This document shows positions 33,113 to 40,774 of a stretch of 64,000 nt of DNA, piece by piece (the stretch's first letter is position 1; each line of letters opens with the position of its first letter). The position numbers and the translations under genes were made by a program. The stretch is from Streptomyces antibioticus. Its GTDB lineage: Bacteria > Actinomycetota > Actinomycetes > Streptomycetales > Streptomycetaceae. The stretch is taken from NCBI RefSeq assembly GCF_001514065.1, contig NZ_KQ948426.1:310001-374000 (forward strand). The letters are read 5' to 3'. The notes beneath the pieces were generated by a model, which saw only the letters and a program-made list of their open reading frames with translations, was not told the origin of the DNA and ran no database searches.

Positions 33113-33316
33113 TCAGTGGCGCCAGGACGCGGCGGTGCGGTGCCCGGTCAGGGCGGGCCGGTGCCAGGTGGGTGCGGCGCTCCGGGCGGGCGCGGGCTCC
33201 TCCGCGGCAGGCGCCCGCCGGGCCACTTCCAGCAGGACGGCGGTGGCGGCGGCGAGTTCCTCGGGCGACGGGTCGCCGCGCAACACCTTGAGCAGGGGCT
33301 CCTCGGTGCCGCTCAT
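33113..33316 (-). CDS. Acyl-CoA carboxylase epsilon subunit
   Basis: A 67-residue protein with EEPLLKVLRGDPSPEELAAATAVLLEVARR, the conserved N-terminal motif of actinobacterial AccE/PccE epsilon subunits, and a Trp-containing basic C-terminus. Epsilon subunits stabilise the alpha-beta carboxylase complex. Its ATG overlaps the TGA of the beta-subunit gene (ATGA), so they are made in equal amounts. Confidence 0.88.
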   Translation of the reverse strand: MSGTEEPLLKVLRGDPSPEELAAATAVLLEVARRAPAAEEPAPARSAAPTWHRPALTGHRTAASWRH

Positions 33317-34905
33317 ACCGGCTGGTTCCCGTGCTTGCGGGAGGGCAGGTCGGCGTGCTTGGCCCGGAGCATCGCGAGCGAACGGACGAGCACGGCCCGG
33401 GTGTCACGGGGATCGATGACGTCGTCGACCAATCCGCGCTCGGCGGCGTAATAGGGGTGCATGAGCTCGGACTTGTACTCCTTGATACGACGCTCGCGCA
33501 CCGCCTCCGGATCGTCGGCGGCGGCGATCTCCCGCCGGAACACCACGCCCGCGGCGCCCTCGGCCCCCATCACGGCGATCTCGTTGGTGGGCCAGGCGAG
33601 GGCGAGGTCGGCGCCGATGGAACGCGAGTCCATGACGATGTAGGCGCCGCCGTAGGCCTTGCGCAGCACCAGGGAGATACGCGGCACGGTGGCGTTGCAG
33701 TACGCGTACAGGAGCTTGGCCCCGTGCCGGATGATCCCGGCGTGCTCCTGCCCGACACCCGGCAGGAACCCGGGGACGTCCACCAGGGTGACCAGCGGGA
33801 TGTTGAAGGCGTCGCAGAACTGCACGAACCGCGCGCCCTTCTCAGAGGCGGCGATGTCCAACACCCCTGCGGTGGCGGCGGGTTGATTGGCGACGATGCC
33901 GACGACATGCCCGTCGAGCCGGGCCAGCGCGCACACCAGGTTGGCGGCCCAACTGGCCTGCACCTCGAAGAAGTCGCCGTCGTCGACGATCTCCTCGATG
34001 ACGCGATGGATGTCGTAGGCCTGGTTCGGCTCGGCGGGCACCAGGTCGAGCAAGGCCTCGCAGCGCCGGTCGGGGTCGTCCGAGGGCGTTTCGTACGGCG
34101 GGAGTTCACGGTTGTTGGCGGGCAGCAGGGACAGCAGATGCCGCACGTCCTCCAGACAGCTCGCCTCGTCGTCGTAGGCCGCGGCGGCGACGCCGGAGAC
34201 ATCGGCGTGCACGTCGGCACCGCCGAGGCCGTCCTGGCTGACCTGCTCGCCGGTGACGGTGCGGACGACGTCGGGGCCGGTGATGAACATCTGGGAGATG
34301 CCGCGCACCATGAAGACGAAGTCGGTCAGCGCGGGCGAGTAGGCGGCACCGCCGGCGCAGGGCCCGAGCATCACGCTGATCTGCGGGAGGACGCCGGAGG
34401 CGGCGACGTTGCGGGTGAAGATGCCGCCGTATCCCGCGAGGGCGGAGACGCCCTCCTGGATCCGGGCGCCCGCCCCGTCGTTGAGACTGACCAGCGGCGC
34501 CCCCGCCGCCAGGGCGAGGTCCATCACCTTGTGGATCTTGGTGGCGTGGGCCTCGCCGAGGGCGCCGCCGAAGATGCGGAAGTCATGGGCGTAGACGAAG
34601 ACGGTCCGGCCGTGCACGGTGCCCCACCCGGTGACGACACCGTCGGTGTAGGGGCGGCGGGCCTCCAGGCCGAACCCGGTGGCCCGGTGCCGCCGCAACG
34701 CCTCGACCTCGGTGAACGAGCCCGGGTCCAGGAGGAGTTCGATGCGCTCCCGGGCGGTGAGCTTGCCGCGGGCGTGCTGCTGGTCGGTGGCGCCGGGGGC
34801 GGGGCCGTCGTGGGCGAGCTCGCGGAGGAGGTGCAGTTCGGCGAGGCGGGTGCGGGTGGTGTCCGGTGGGGGTTGGGGAAGGGTGCGTTCTTCCATCACG
34901 GTCAT
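33313..34905 (-). CDS. Acyl-CoA carboxylase beta subunit (carboxyltransferase; PccB/AccB type)
   Basis: A 530-residue biotin-dependent carboxyltransferase with the crotonase-like double domain: GGSLG-type region HDFRIFGGALGEAHATKIHKVMDLA, acyl-CoA oxyanion loop AGGAAYSPALTDFV, second-half biotin site region FCDAFNIPLVTLVDVPGFLPGVGQEH and KAYGGAYIVMDSRSIGADLALAWP. The C-terminus KHADLPSRKHGNQPV is nearly identical to Streptomyces PccB. It makes methylmalonyl- or malonyl-CoA with an alpha subunit encoded elsewhere. The ATG at 34905 follows AGGATGG; ARE-like site 3 lies 20 bp upstream, so extender-unit supply appears signal-controlled. Confidence 0.93.
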   Translation of the reverse strand: MTVMEERTLPQPPPDTTRTRLAELHLLRELAHDGPAPGATDQQHARGKLTARERIELLLDPGSFTEVEALRRHRATGFGLEARRPYTDGVVTGWGTVHGRTVFVYAHDFRIFGGALGEAHATKIHKVMDLALAAGAPLVSLNDGAGARIQEGVSALAGYGGIFTRNVAASGVLPQISVMLGPCAGGAAYSPALTDFVFMVRGISQMFITGPDVVRTVTGEQVSQDGLGGADVHADVSGVAAAAYDDEASCLEDVRHLLSLLPANNRELPPYETPSDDPDRRCEALLDLVPAEPNQAYDIHRVIEEIVDDGDFFEVQASWAANLVCALARLDGHVVGIVANQPAATAGVLDIAASEKGARFVQFCDAFNIPLVTLVDVPGFLPGVGQEHAGIIRHGAKLLYAYCNATVPRISLVLRKAYGGAYIVMDSRSIGADLALAWPTNEIAVMGAEGAAGVVFRREIAAADDPEAVRERRIKEYKSELMHPYYAAERGLVDDVIDPRDTRAVLVRSLAMLRAKHADLPSRKHGNQPV

Positions 34906-34924
34906 GAGTCCATCCTGCCCTCTT

Positions 34925-34948
34925 TAAATTCCTTCGTGAAGGTATTTT
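34925..34948. promoter_or_regulatory. ARE-like operator 3 (upstream of the carboxylase operon)
   Basis: Half-sites AAATTCCTTC and GAAGGTATTT around a GT centre match as an inverted repeat at 9 of 10 positions. The core is identical to site 4 at 44014-44037. It sits directly upstream of the carboxylase beta gene. Confidence 0.8.
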
Positions 34949-35011
34949 AACGGCTGTTTGCGAAACCGGTCCAAGTCCGGTGCGCCGAAAACGCCGGTTC
35001 CCCGCACCCAC

Positions 35012-35058
35012 CCAGGGGCGCGGGGAACTGCGCGACCAGCCACGACGAACCCGCAGCT
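35012..35058. repeat. Dispersed GC-rich element, copy C (plus orientation)
   Basis: It shares the core GGGGCGCGGGGAACTGCG then CGACCAGCC with copies A and B, and ends with the ACGAACCCGCAG found in copy A. It lies between the carboxylase operon promoter and the 3' end of the exporter gene. Confidence 0.85.
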
Positions 35059-35069
35059 GAAGAACCGAC

Positions 35070-36500
35070 CTACTCACCGCCCTTCTTCGCGACCCGAGGC
35101 AGCAGCACCGCCGTACCCACGGCCGTGACCAGCAGCATCACCACGCACGCCACGAAGCTCGTGTCGAAGCCTCGCTGGAAGTGCCCGGTGTCCGCGATCA
35201 GCGCGCCGAACGCCGCCACCGCGATGCAACTGCCCACCTGCCGGAAGGTGTTGAGCACCGCCGCCGCCGTACCGGCCCGCTCGCCCTCCACGTTCTCCAG
35301 GATCGCCGCCGTCAGCGACGGCACCGCCAGCCCGCCGCCCAGGCCGATCGGGACCAGCAGCAGCACCGGAATCCAGTACGACGTCGACGAGGTGACCGTC
35401 AGCATCAGCAGCGATCCCGCCGTCATCACCAGCTGCCCGATCGTCATCGGCACCCACGCGCCCTTGCGGGCCGCGAGCTTCACGCCCGCCATGTTGACGA
35501 CGGAGATCAGCGCGCACATCGGGATGAACATCGCGCCGGTGCTGACCGGGGAGGCGCCGCGGACCTGCTGGAAGTACATGCCGAGCAGGAAGATCGCGCC
35601 GTAGAAGACCGCGTTGATGGTGAAGCCGGCCGCGAGGCAGACCAGGACCGTGCGGTTCTTGAAGATGCTCAGCGGCACCATCGGCTGCTCACGCCGCGAC
35701 TGCGTCATTACGAACACCGCGATCGCGACCGCGGCGAGCGCCAGCGTGCCCAGCACGTCCACACTCGTCCAGCCCGCGCGGCCGCCCTCGATCACGGCGT
35801 ACGTCAGACCGGCCAGGGACGCCACCACCGACAGCTGGCCGACCAGGTCGACCGGTGCCGACCGGCGCGGCGAGGGGGTGATGCGGGTCAGCAGGGCGAG
35901 ACCGAGGGCGCCGACCGGGAGGTTGAGGTAGAACACCGCACGCCAGCTCAGCCCGCTGGTGAGCATGCCGCCGATGACCGGCCCGACCGCCACGGCCACG
36001 GAACCGGCGGCCGTCCAGATCGCGATGGCCCGCGCCCGCTTGCCGGGGTCGGTGTAGGTCTGCCGGATCAGCGCGAGCGAGGCCGGGACCATGAGGGCCG
36101 CCGCGCCGCCCTGCACCATGCGGGCGCCGATCAGCGTCCCGAGGTTGGGGGCGATTCCGCAGGCCAGGGAGGCGACGGTGAAGGAGGCGAGGCCCCAGGC
36201 GTAGGCGCGGCTGGCGCCGATCCGGTCCGAGAAGGTACCGGCCGACAGCATGAACGCGGCGAACATCAGGGTGTAGCCGTCGACGATCCACTGGAGGTCG
36301 GCCATCGTGCCGCCCAGCGAGTGGGAGATGGCCGGGAGGGCCACGTTGACGACCGAGCCGTCGAGGGAGATGACGAAGAAGGCGAGCAGGGCGGCGGCGA
36401 GGACGGTGGTGGGGGAGGTGGACCGGGGAGCGGCGGGCGACGCACCGACCGATTCGGCAGAGCGCCGATCGGTCCGCGCGGGCCGGGTCAGGATGGCCAT
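35070..36500 (-). CDS. DHA2-family (14-TM) MFS exporter
   Basis: A 476-residue drug:H+ antiporter of the EmrB/QacA type with about 14 membrane helices. Motif C-like AVAVGPVIGGML and the early motif VVNVALPAISHSLGG with DLQWIVDGYTL are hallmarks of the family, which exports antibiotics and dyes. The ATG at 36500 follows AAGGAG. In this locus it is the likely exporter and self-resistance determinant for the pathway product. A 540-bp repeat-filled gap separates it from the tautomerase gene upstream. Confidence 0.92.
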   Translation of the reverse strand: MAILTRPARTDRRSAESVGASPAAPRSTSPTTVLAAALLAFFVISLDGSVVNVALPAISHSLGGTMADLQWIVDGYTLMFAAFMLSAGTFSDRIGASRAYAWGLASFTVASLACGIAPNLGTLIGARMVQGGAAALMVPASLALIRQTYTDPGKRARAIAIWTAAGSVAVAVGPVIGGMLTSGLSWRAVFYLNLPVGALGLALLTRITPSPRRSAPVDLVGQLSVVASLAGLTYAVIEGGRAGWTSVDVLGTLALAAVAIAVFVMTQSRREQPMVPLSIFKNRTVLVCLAAGFTINAVFYGAIFLLGMYFQQVRGASPVSTGAMFIPMCALISVVNMAGVKLAARKGAWVPMTIGQLVMTAGSLLMLTVTSSTSYWIPVLLLVPIGLGGGLAVPSLTAAILENVEGERAGTAAAVLNTFRQVGSCIAVAAFGALIADTGHFQRGFDTSFVACVVMLLVTAVGTAVLLPRVAKKGGE

Positions 36501-36546
36501 GGGATCTCTCCTTGGAGGAAGGGGTGGGGGGAGGCGAGGATCGGGG

Positions 36547-37060
36547 CCGACCGGGCGCCCACCGACAAGGGGCGGGAGCTAGTGGGGGCGGCCACCGACG
36601 AGGGTCGGGGGCCGGTCAGATGTCGACCGGCGAGGGGCGGGGGGCGGGGGGCGGTCAGATGTCGACCGGCGAGGGGCGAGGGGCGGGGGCGGGTCGGGCG
36701 CTCACCCGCGAGGGTGTGGGGGTTGCGGGGCTGGTCAGGCGCTGACCGACGAGTGGCAGGGGGCCGGAGGCCGAAGGCCGGACAGGCGCCTACCGGCGGG
36801 GGCCGGGGGCCGGACAGGCAGCCACCGGCGACCGTGCGGGGACCGCCAGGCATCCACCAGCGCGAACCGGAAGACCGTCAGGCACCCACCGACTGGGGGC
36901 CGAGGGCCAGACAGGCACCCACCGGCAACCCTGCGGGGGCCGCCAGGCACCCACCAGCGCGAACCGGAAGACCGTCAGGCACCCACCGGCGCAAACCGGA
37001 ACGTCGTCAGGCATCCACCGGCGCAAACCGGAACGTCGTCAGGCGTCCACCGGCGCGGCG
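36547..37060. repeat. Degenerate minisatellite between the exporter and tautomerase genes
   Basis: About 14-15 imperfect units of ~30-45 bp, each starting GTCAGGC or GACAGGC then CACCGGCG, followed by a G-rich part (GAGGGGCGGGGG type) or CGAACCGGAAGACC/CAAACCGGAACGTC. The right-hand units (36960-37050) are nearly identical 32-mers; those to the left are more diverged. The last unit encodes the C-terminal residues of the tautomerase. No gene is seen in this 540-bp stretch. Confidence 0.85.
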
Positions 37061-37269
37061 CGGCGGCGGCTGAGTTCGGCGAACTCCGGGTTCGTGCCGA
37101 GCACTCCGCCCTCGCCCCAGCGGTTCTGCGGGATCTCCTGGATGTAGACGGTGATCTTGTCGAGGGGCGCCCCGATGACGCGGTGCACGGTCGCGGTGAG
37201 CTCCTCGATCAGCTCCTGGCACTTCTCGTCGGTCTGGTTGGGCCAGGTGGTCATGGAGAGGATGGGCAT
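37039..37269 (-). CDS. 4-oxalocrotonate tautomerase-family protein
   Basis: A 76-residue tautomerase. Pro2 becomes the catalytic N-terminal Pro after Met removal (MPILSMTTWPNQTDEKCQ), and ITVYIQEIPQNRWGEGG matches the family C-terminal part. Such enzymes interconvert enol and keto forms. The ATG at 37269 follows AAGGAG. It lies 61 bp downstream of the SDR gene on the same strand, so they are probably co-transcribed. The last residues (RRRAAPVDA) come from a minisatellite unit. Confidence 0.88.
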   Translation of the reverse strand: MPILSMTTWPNQTDEKCQELIEELTATVHRVIGAPLDKITVYIQEIPQNRWGEGGVLGTNPEFAELSRRRAAPVDA

Positions 37270-37330
37270 GACGAAGCTCCTTGTGGTGTACGGGGGTTGA
37301 GGGTCGAGCGAGCTGAAGGGCGGCGGCGGG

Positions 37331-38143
37331 TTACAGGCCGGCCGAGGCTCCGCCGTCGAGGGTGAGGGCGGCGCCCGTGATGTGGCGGGCGGCGGGCGAG
37401 AGGAGGAAGGCCGCGACGCGGGCCACGTCCACCGGGTCGGCCAGCCTGCCGAGCGGGGTCTGCGCGGCGACCTGGGCCGTGACCTCCACCGCGGTGGCGC
37501 CGGTGCGGTCGCCGATCGTCTTGGCGATCTCGTCCCAGAGGGGCGTACGGACGGCACCGGGGTCGAGGACGTTGACCCGGACGCCGGAGCGGCCGAGGTC
37601 CTTCGAAACCGCCTTGGCGAAGGCGGCGAGGGCGGCGTTGACCGCGCTGTTCACCGGGAAGAGCGGGTCGGGGTCCTTGCGGAAGACGCCGCTGACCAGC
37701 ACGACCGAGCCGCCGTCACCTTCGGCCAGCGGTCCGGCGAGCGCCCGGGTGAGCCGTACGGCGCCCATCAGCTTGCCGTTGAACGTGGCCTGCCACATCG
37801 CGTCGTCGGCTTCGGCGAGCGGGGCGAGCGGACCGTCCCCTGCGGTGTGCACCAGGCCGTCCACCCGGCCGAGCTCGGCGAGCAGGGCGGCGACGGTGGC
37901 GTCGACCGAGGCGGCGGAGTTGATGTCGGTCTCGTAGGTCACGAGCCGCCCCGCGCCGCCCGTGCGGGCGTCGATCTCCTGCCGGGTCCGCTCCAGGCGG
38001 CCCGCGTCCCGGCCGAGCAGCACGACAGTGGCGTCCGAGCGGGCGAGCTCCTCGACGACGGCCGAGCCCATGCCGCCGGTCGCGCCGGTGACGACGATGA
38101 CGGGGGCGAGGGGGGTGAGGGGAACAGCGGGGGCGGCGTTCAT
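37331..38143 (-). CDS. SDR-family protein lacking the catalytic Tyr and Lys
   Basis: A 270-residue classical-SDR fold protein. The NAD(P)-binding motif TGATGGMG is at residues 19-26, NNAG-like HTAGDGPL follows, and the ending GAALTLDGGASAGL is typical. The active-site region reads LVSGVFRKDPDPLFPVNSAVNAALAAF: Ser151 is present, but the usual YxxxK is NSAVN (Asn165, Asn169). It may be a divergent dehydrogenase with another acid, a dehydratase-like enzyme or a binding protein. The ATG at 38143 follows GAGGACG. A pair of TetR-3 operators lies about 120 bp upstream. Confidence 0.85.
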   Translation of the reverse strand: MNAAPAVPLTPLAPVIVVTGATGGMGSAVVEELARSDATVVLLGRDAGRLERTRQEIDARTGGAGRLVTYETDINSAASVDATVAALLAELGRVDGLVHTAGDGPLAPLAEADDAMWQATFNGKLMGAVRLTRALAGPLAEGDGGSVVLVSGVFRKDPDPLFPVNSAVNAALAAFAKAVSKDLGRSGVRVNVLDPGAVRTPLWDEIAKTIGDRTGATAVEVTAQVAAQTPLGRLADPVDVARVAAFLLSPAARHITGAALTLDGGASAGL

Positions 38144-38263
38144 GGCGTCCTCGATTCACGGGCACGAGACGGAGGTTGACGCTGAGTCAGATACCACCGG
38201 CGGCCCGATCGGAGCGGGTCCGGCCTGGTGATGAAGACGGTAGCCTGGTTCGACAGGCCGCGC

Positions 38264-38301
38264 AACCATCTAGTTGGTTTTTAAGAACCAACTAGATGGT
38301 T
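38264..38301. promoter_or_regulatory. TetR-3 operator pair, left
   Basis: Two 16-bp sites, AACCATCTAGTTGGTT (38264-38279) and its reverse complement AACCAACTAGATGGTT (38286-38301), have centres 22 bp apart and form one large palindrome. They lie upstream of the SDR-tautomerase genes and downstream of the third TetR gene. The same site recurs in the same spacing at 39014-39051. Confidence 0.85.
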
Positions 38302-38330
38302 GGTCCCTTGCCCCACCCCCTCCGACCAGC

Positions 38331-38362
38331 AAAAAGGGAGCCCGGAAAATCTCCGGACTCCC
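38331..38362 (-). terminator. Hairpin terminator of the third tetR gene
   Basis: Arms GGGAGCCCGGA (38336-38346) and TCCGGACTCCC (38352-38362), with one mismatch, are followed on the minus strand by five T residues (38335-38331). It lies 26 bp after the tetR stop and shields the SDR promoter region. Confidence 0.75.
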
Positions 38363-38387
38363 TCGGCTCACCCAGGCCCGACCGACG

Positions 38388-38990
38388 TCAGACCGCCCCC
38401 TGGAGCACGTTGTCGATGATCGAGTGCCCGTGCGCCACCACGCTCGCCCGCAGCAGCGCCCACCCGCTCTCCGTCTCCCCGTCCGGCCCCAGCATCAGCC
38501 GGCGCTGCTGCGGCACGATGAACGGCCAGGACGCGATGCCGATCAGGGCGATGAGCACCCGGGCGGCCGTCGCGGGGTCGTCGACGCCGAGCGCGAGGCT
38601 GAGCGCGGCCGTCTTGTGGACGTAGTACGCCTCGCGCTCCTTCTCGTCCGGGATCGGCTTGTCGCGATAGTGCAGGCCCTCCCAGGCCAGCAGCCGTACG
38701 AGGTCGGACTGGCGGTGGTAGTCGAAGACCTCGCCCACGTAGGACCGCAGCCCCTCCTCCGAGACGGGGATGGGCACCGCCTCCGACATATGGGCGTAGA
38801 CCTTGGTCATCACCGCGGCGAACAGGGCTTCCTTGTTGCCGAAGTAGGCGTAGATCCGCTGCTTGTTGACGCCGGAGCGCTCGGCGATGCGGTCCACGCG
38901 CGCACCCGCGAGCCCGTGCTCGGAGAACTCCGCCTCGGCGGCTTCCAGAAGCTTGGCGCGGGTCGCCTGCGCCTTGGGTGTCTCAGCCAT
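38388..38990 (-). CDS. TetR-family regulator 3 of the biosynthetic locus
   Basis: A 200-residue TetR regulator with helix-turn-helix AQATRAKLLEAAEAEFSEHG, then VDRIAERSGVNKQRIYAYFGNKEALFAAV, and a C-terminal domain (RVLIALIGIASWPFIVPQQRRLM) typical of TetR_C regulators of exporters and enzymes. The ATG at 38990 is followed closely by the domain. Four identical-type 16-bp operators flank the gene, two upstream (between it and the divergent hotdog operon) and two downstream of its 3' end (SDR promoter), which makes it the likely binder of these sites. Confidence 0.88.
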   Translation of the reverse strand: MAETPKAQATRAKLLEAAEAEFSEHGLAGARVDRIAERSGVNKQRIYAYFGNKEALFAAVMTKVYAHMSEAVPIPVSEEGLRSYVGEVFDYHRQSDLVRLLAWEGLHYRDKPIPDEKEREAYYVHKTAALSLALGVDDPATAARVLIALIGIASWPFIVPQQRRLMLGPDGETESGWALLRASVVAHGHSIIDNVLQGAV

Positions 38991-39013
38991 GGGAACAGCG
39001 TAGTCCACTGCAC

Positions 39014-39051
39014 AACCAACTGGATGGTTCAGAAAAACCAACTAGATGGTT
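39014..39051. promoter_or_regulatory. TetR-3 operator pair, right
   Basis: AACCAACTGGATGGTT (39014-39029) and AACCAACTAGATGGTT (39036-39051) have centres 22 bp apart, the same spacing as the left pair. They lie between the divergent tetR gene (start 38990) and the AfsA-like hotdog gene (start 39159). Confidence 0.85.
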
Positions 39052-39158
39052 GCACTCTCGTCGCGACTCCTCTACGGTCTTTCACATCGGCCCCGCCACC
39101 CCGGAAAATCCGGTGCGGAAGAGGCGGCAGGCCCCTCATGTCAGCTGAGGAGAAACGC

Positions 39159-39956
39159 ATGTCAGCCACAGCCTCCCTCCGGACCCTGCTGCTCGTCGGT
39201 GACCGTTTCGCCGGATTCGCCGCCCAGCAGGACGTCCTCACCGTCAGCCAGTTCATCGAGGAGATGCGCCTCGGGGTGTACTCCTGGGACAGCCGCCCGG
39301 TCCGGGTCCGCGCAGGTCAGGGCGTCACCGCCGAGGACGCGGAGATGGTCAGGGACGCGGCCCTGCTGCTCGGCCTCGGGGACCGTCTCGACCTCGACTT
39401 CCGGGCGCCGGCGCTGGCCGCCCGCGGCGAGGCCCACAAACACATAGCCAGCAACACCCTGATAGCCGACCTCCGGCGGGACGGGGCGGACCTCTTCTCC
39501 GCCACGCTCCGGGTCCACAACGACAACGAGCTGCTCATCGACCACCAGACCGGCGAGCACGTCCAGGGCATGGTCGCCGTCGAGGCGGCCCGGCAGATGT
39601 TCCTCGCGGTCAGCGAGCGCTACCACGCCTGCCGCTACCTCGACCGCTCGTACTACTACGTCATCGAGTCGCTGAACACCGACTTCGAGAACTTCCTCTT
39701 CCCCGTCGACGCCACGATCGTCTACCACTCGCTGCGCGCCGAACTCGACGACCCCGACCGGCTGTCCTTCGCCGCGGAGATCTCCCTCCACCAGGCCGGC
39801 CGCCGCGCCTCCATCACCACCGTCACCTACACGGCCTTCGACGCCCCGGTCATCGAGGCCAAGGAGCACCGCCGGGCCCAGTTCGCCGTCGAGCACACGG
39901 TGCGCAACGCACGCGTGACGATCACGCCCACGGAGCCGGTGCCGGCCGCCGTCTGA
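39159..39956 (+). CDS. AfsA-related hotdog-domain protein
   Basis: A 265-residue protein. The central motif LLIDHQTGEHVQGMVAVEAARQMFLAVSERYHA matches the AfsA-family hotdog signature (HV.GMV..EAARQ). The C-terminal half (FLFPVDATIVYHSLRAELDDPDRLSFAAEISLHQAGRRASI) looks like the second strand set. The first ~65 residues are not AfsA-like. It is shorter than the AfsA-type protein at 29804-30925. Such paralogues occur in butenolide, furan and methylenomycin-type pathways, where they join a beta-ketoacyl thioester to a small sugar phosphate; that role here is inference. The ATG at 39159 follows GAGGAG. Confidence 0.82.
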   Translation: MSATASLRTLLLVGDRFAGFAAQQDVLTVSQFIEEMRLGVYSWDSRPVRVRAGQGVTAEDAEMVRDAALLLGLGDRLDLDFRAPALAARGEAHKHIASNTLIADLRRDGADLFSATLRVHNDNELLIDHQTGEHVQGMVAVEAARQMFLAVSERYHACRYLDRSYYYVIESLNTDFENFLFPVDATIVYHSLRAELDDPDRLSFAAEISLHQAGRRASITTVTYTAFDAPVIEAKEHRRAQFAVEHTVRNARVTITPTEPVPAAV

Positions 39957-40011
39957 GCACCGTACGAACCCTTCAGAAACGCACGCACTCACTCACCCAA
40001 GGAGAACCGTC

Positions 40012-40641
40012 ATGTCCGCTTCCGCCGCCCTCATCACCGCCACCGAGCTGTTCGCCAAGCCCGAGCAGATCGACGCCGTCGCCGAGGCCTGGCAGGCCCA
40101 CAACGACGCGTCCGGCTTCGACGGCCGCATCCTCTACCGCGGGCTGGAGAGCAACTCCGTCCTCGAACTCGCCCCGCTGGAGAACGGTTTCGAGCAGATG
40201 GAGGAGCTGCGCGCCGACTGGTGGAAGCTGTGGGAGGCCGTCGGCCCGCTGGGCGAGGGCGACTTCCGCCGCCAGTTCCTCCAGTTCGTCGAGGCACCCA
40301 AGCCGGCCGCCGGCGCCCTGCCCGACACCCACTACGTGCAGATGCGGCACGTCGAGGTCGTGCCGCGGGTCTACCGGCAGTACCGCGCCTGGCGCGAGGA
40401 GACCATCTTCGACGTCGTGCGCACCACGGACGAGGTCAAGAGCTTCCAGGCGTTCCACTCGCTGGCCAGCACCGAGCCCGGCGTGATGTTCGTGTCCGGC
40501 TTCGACGCCGACCCCGCGAAGTACATGGAGGCCTTCACCTCCCCGCGCTACCAGCAGATCGTCCGCGAGGCGGGCGACACCTACATCACCGGAGGCGACA
40601 ACGGCCTGTACACCCGCATCTACGAGCGCGTCACCGCCTGA
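40012..40641 (+). CDS. Unknown protein, ABM/dimeric alpha-beta-barrel-like
   Basis: A 209-residue soluble protein with two similar halves. Each is strand-helix rich with patterns (ITATELFAKPEQIDAVAEAWQAHND; YVQMRHVEVVPRVYRQYRAWREETIF) reminiscent of antibiotic-biosynthesis-monooxygenase or NIPSNAP-like ferredoxin folds, but no residue-level motif proves this. It follows the hotdog gene by 55 bp with AAGGAG before the ATG. Operon context suggests a cyclase or monooxygenase step. Confidence 0.65.
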   Translation: MSASAALITATELFAKPEQIDAVAEAWQAHNDASGFDGRILYRGLESNSVLELAPLENGFEQMEELRADWWKLWEAVGPLGEGDFRRQFLQFVEAPKPAAGALPDTHYVQMRHVEVVPRVYRQYRAWREETIFDVVRTTDEVKSFQAFHSLASTEPGVMFVSGFDADPAKYMEAFTSPRYQQIVREAGDTYITGGDNGLYTRIYERVTA

Positions 40642-40774
40642 CGCCCCTCGCTCCTCCCCTCCCACGGCCGGCCGCGGAACCCCTGTGCACTGAGCGCGGC
40701 GTTGCGCGGCCGGCCGTCTCCACTCCCTCACGTCCACCCGCCTCTCCACCTCGCGTCCGCGAAGGAGTACCGAC

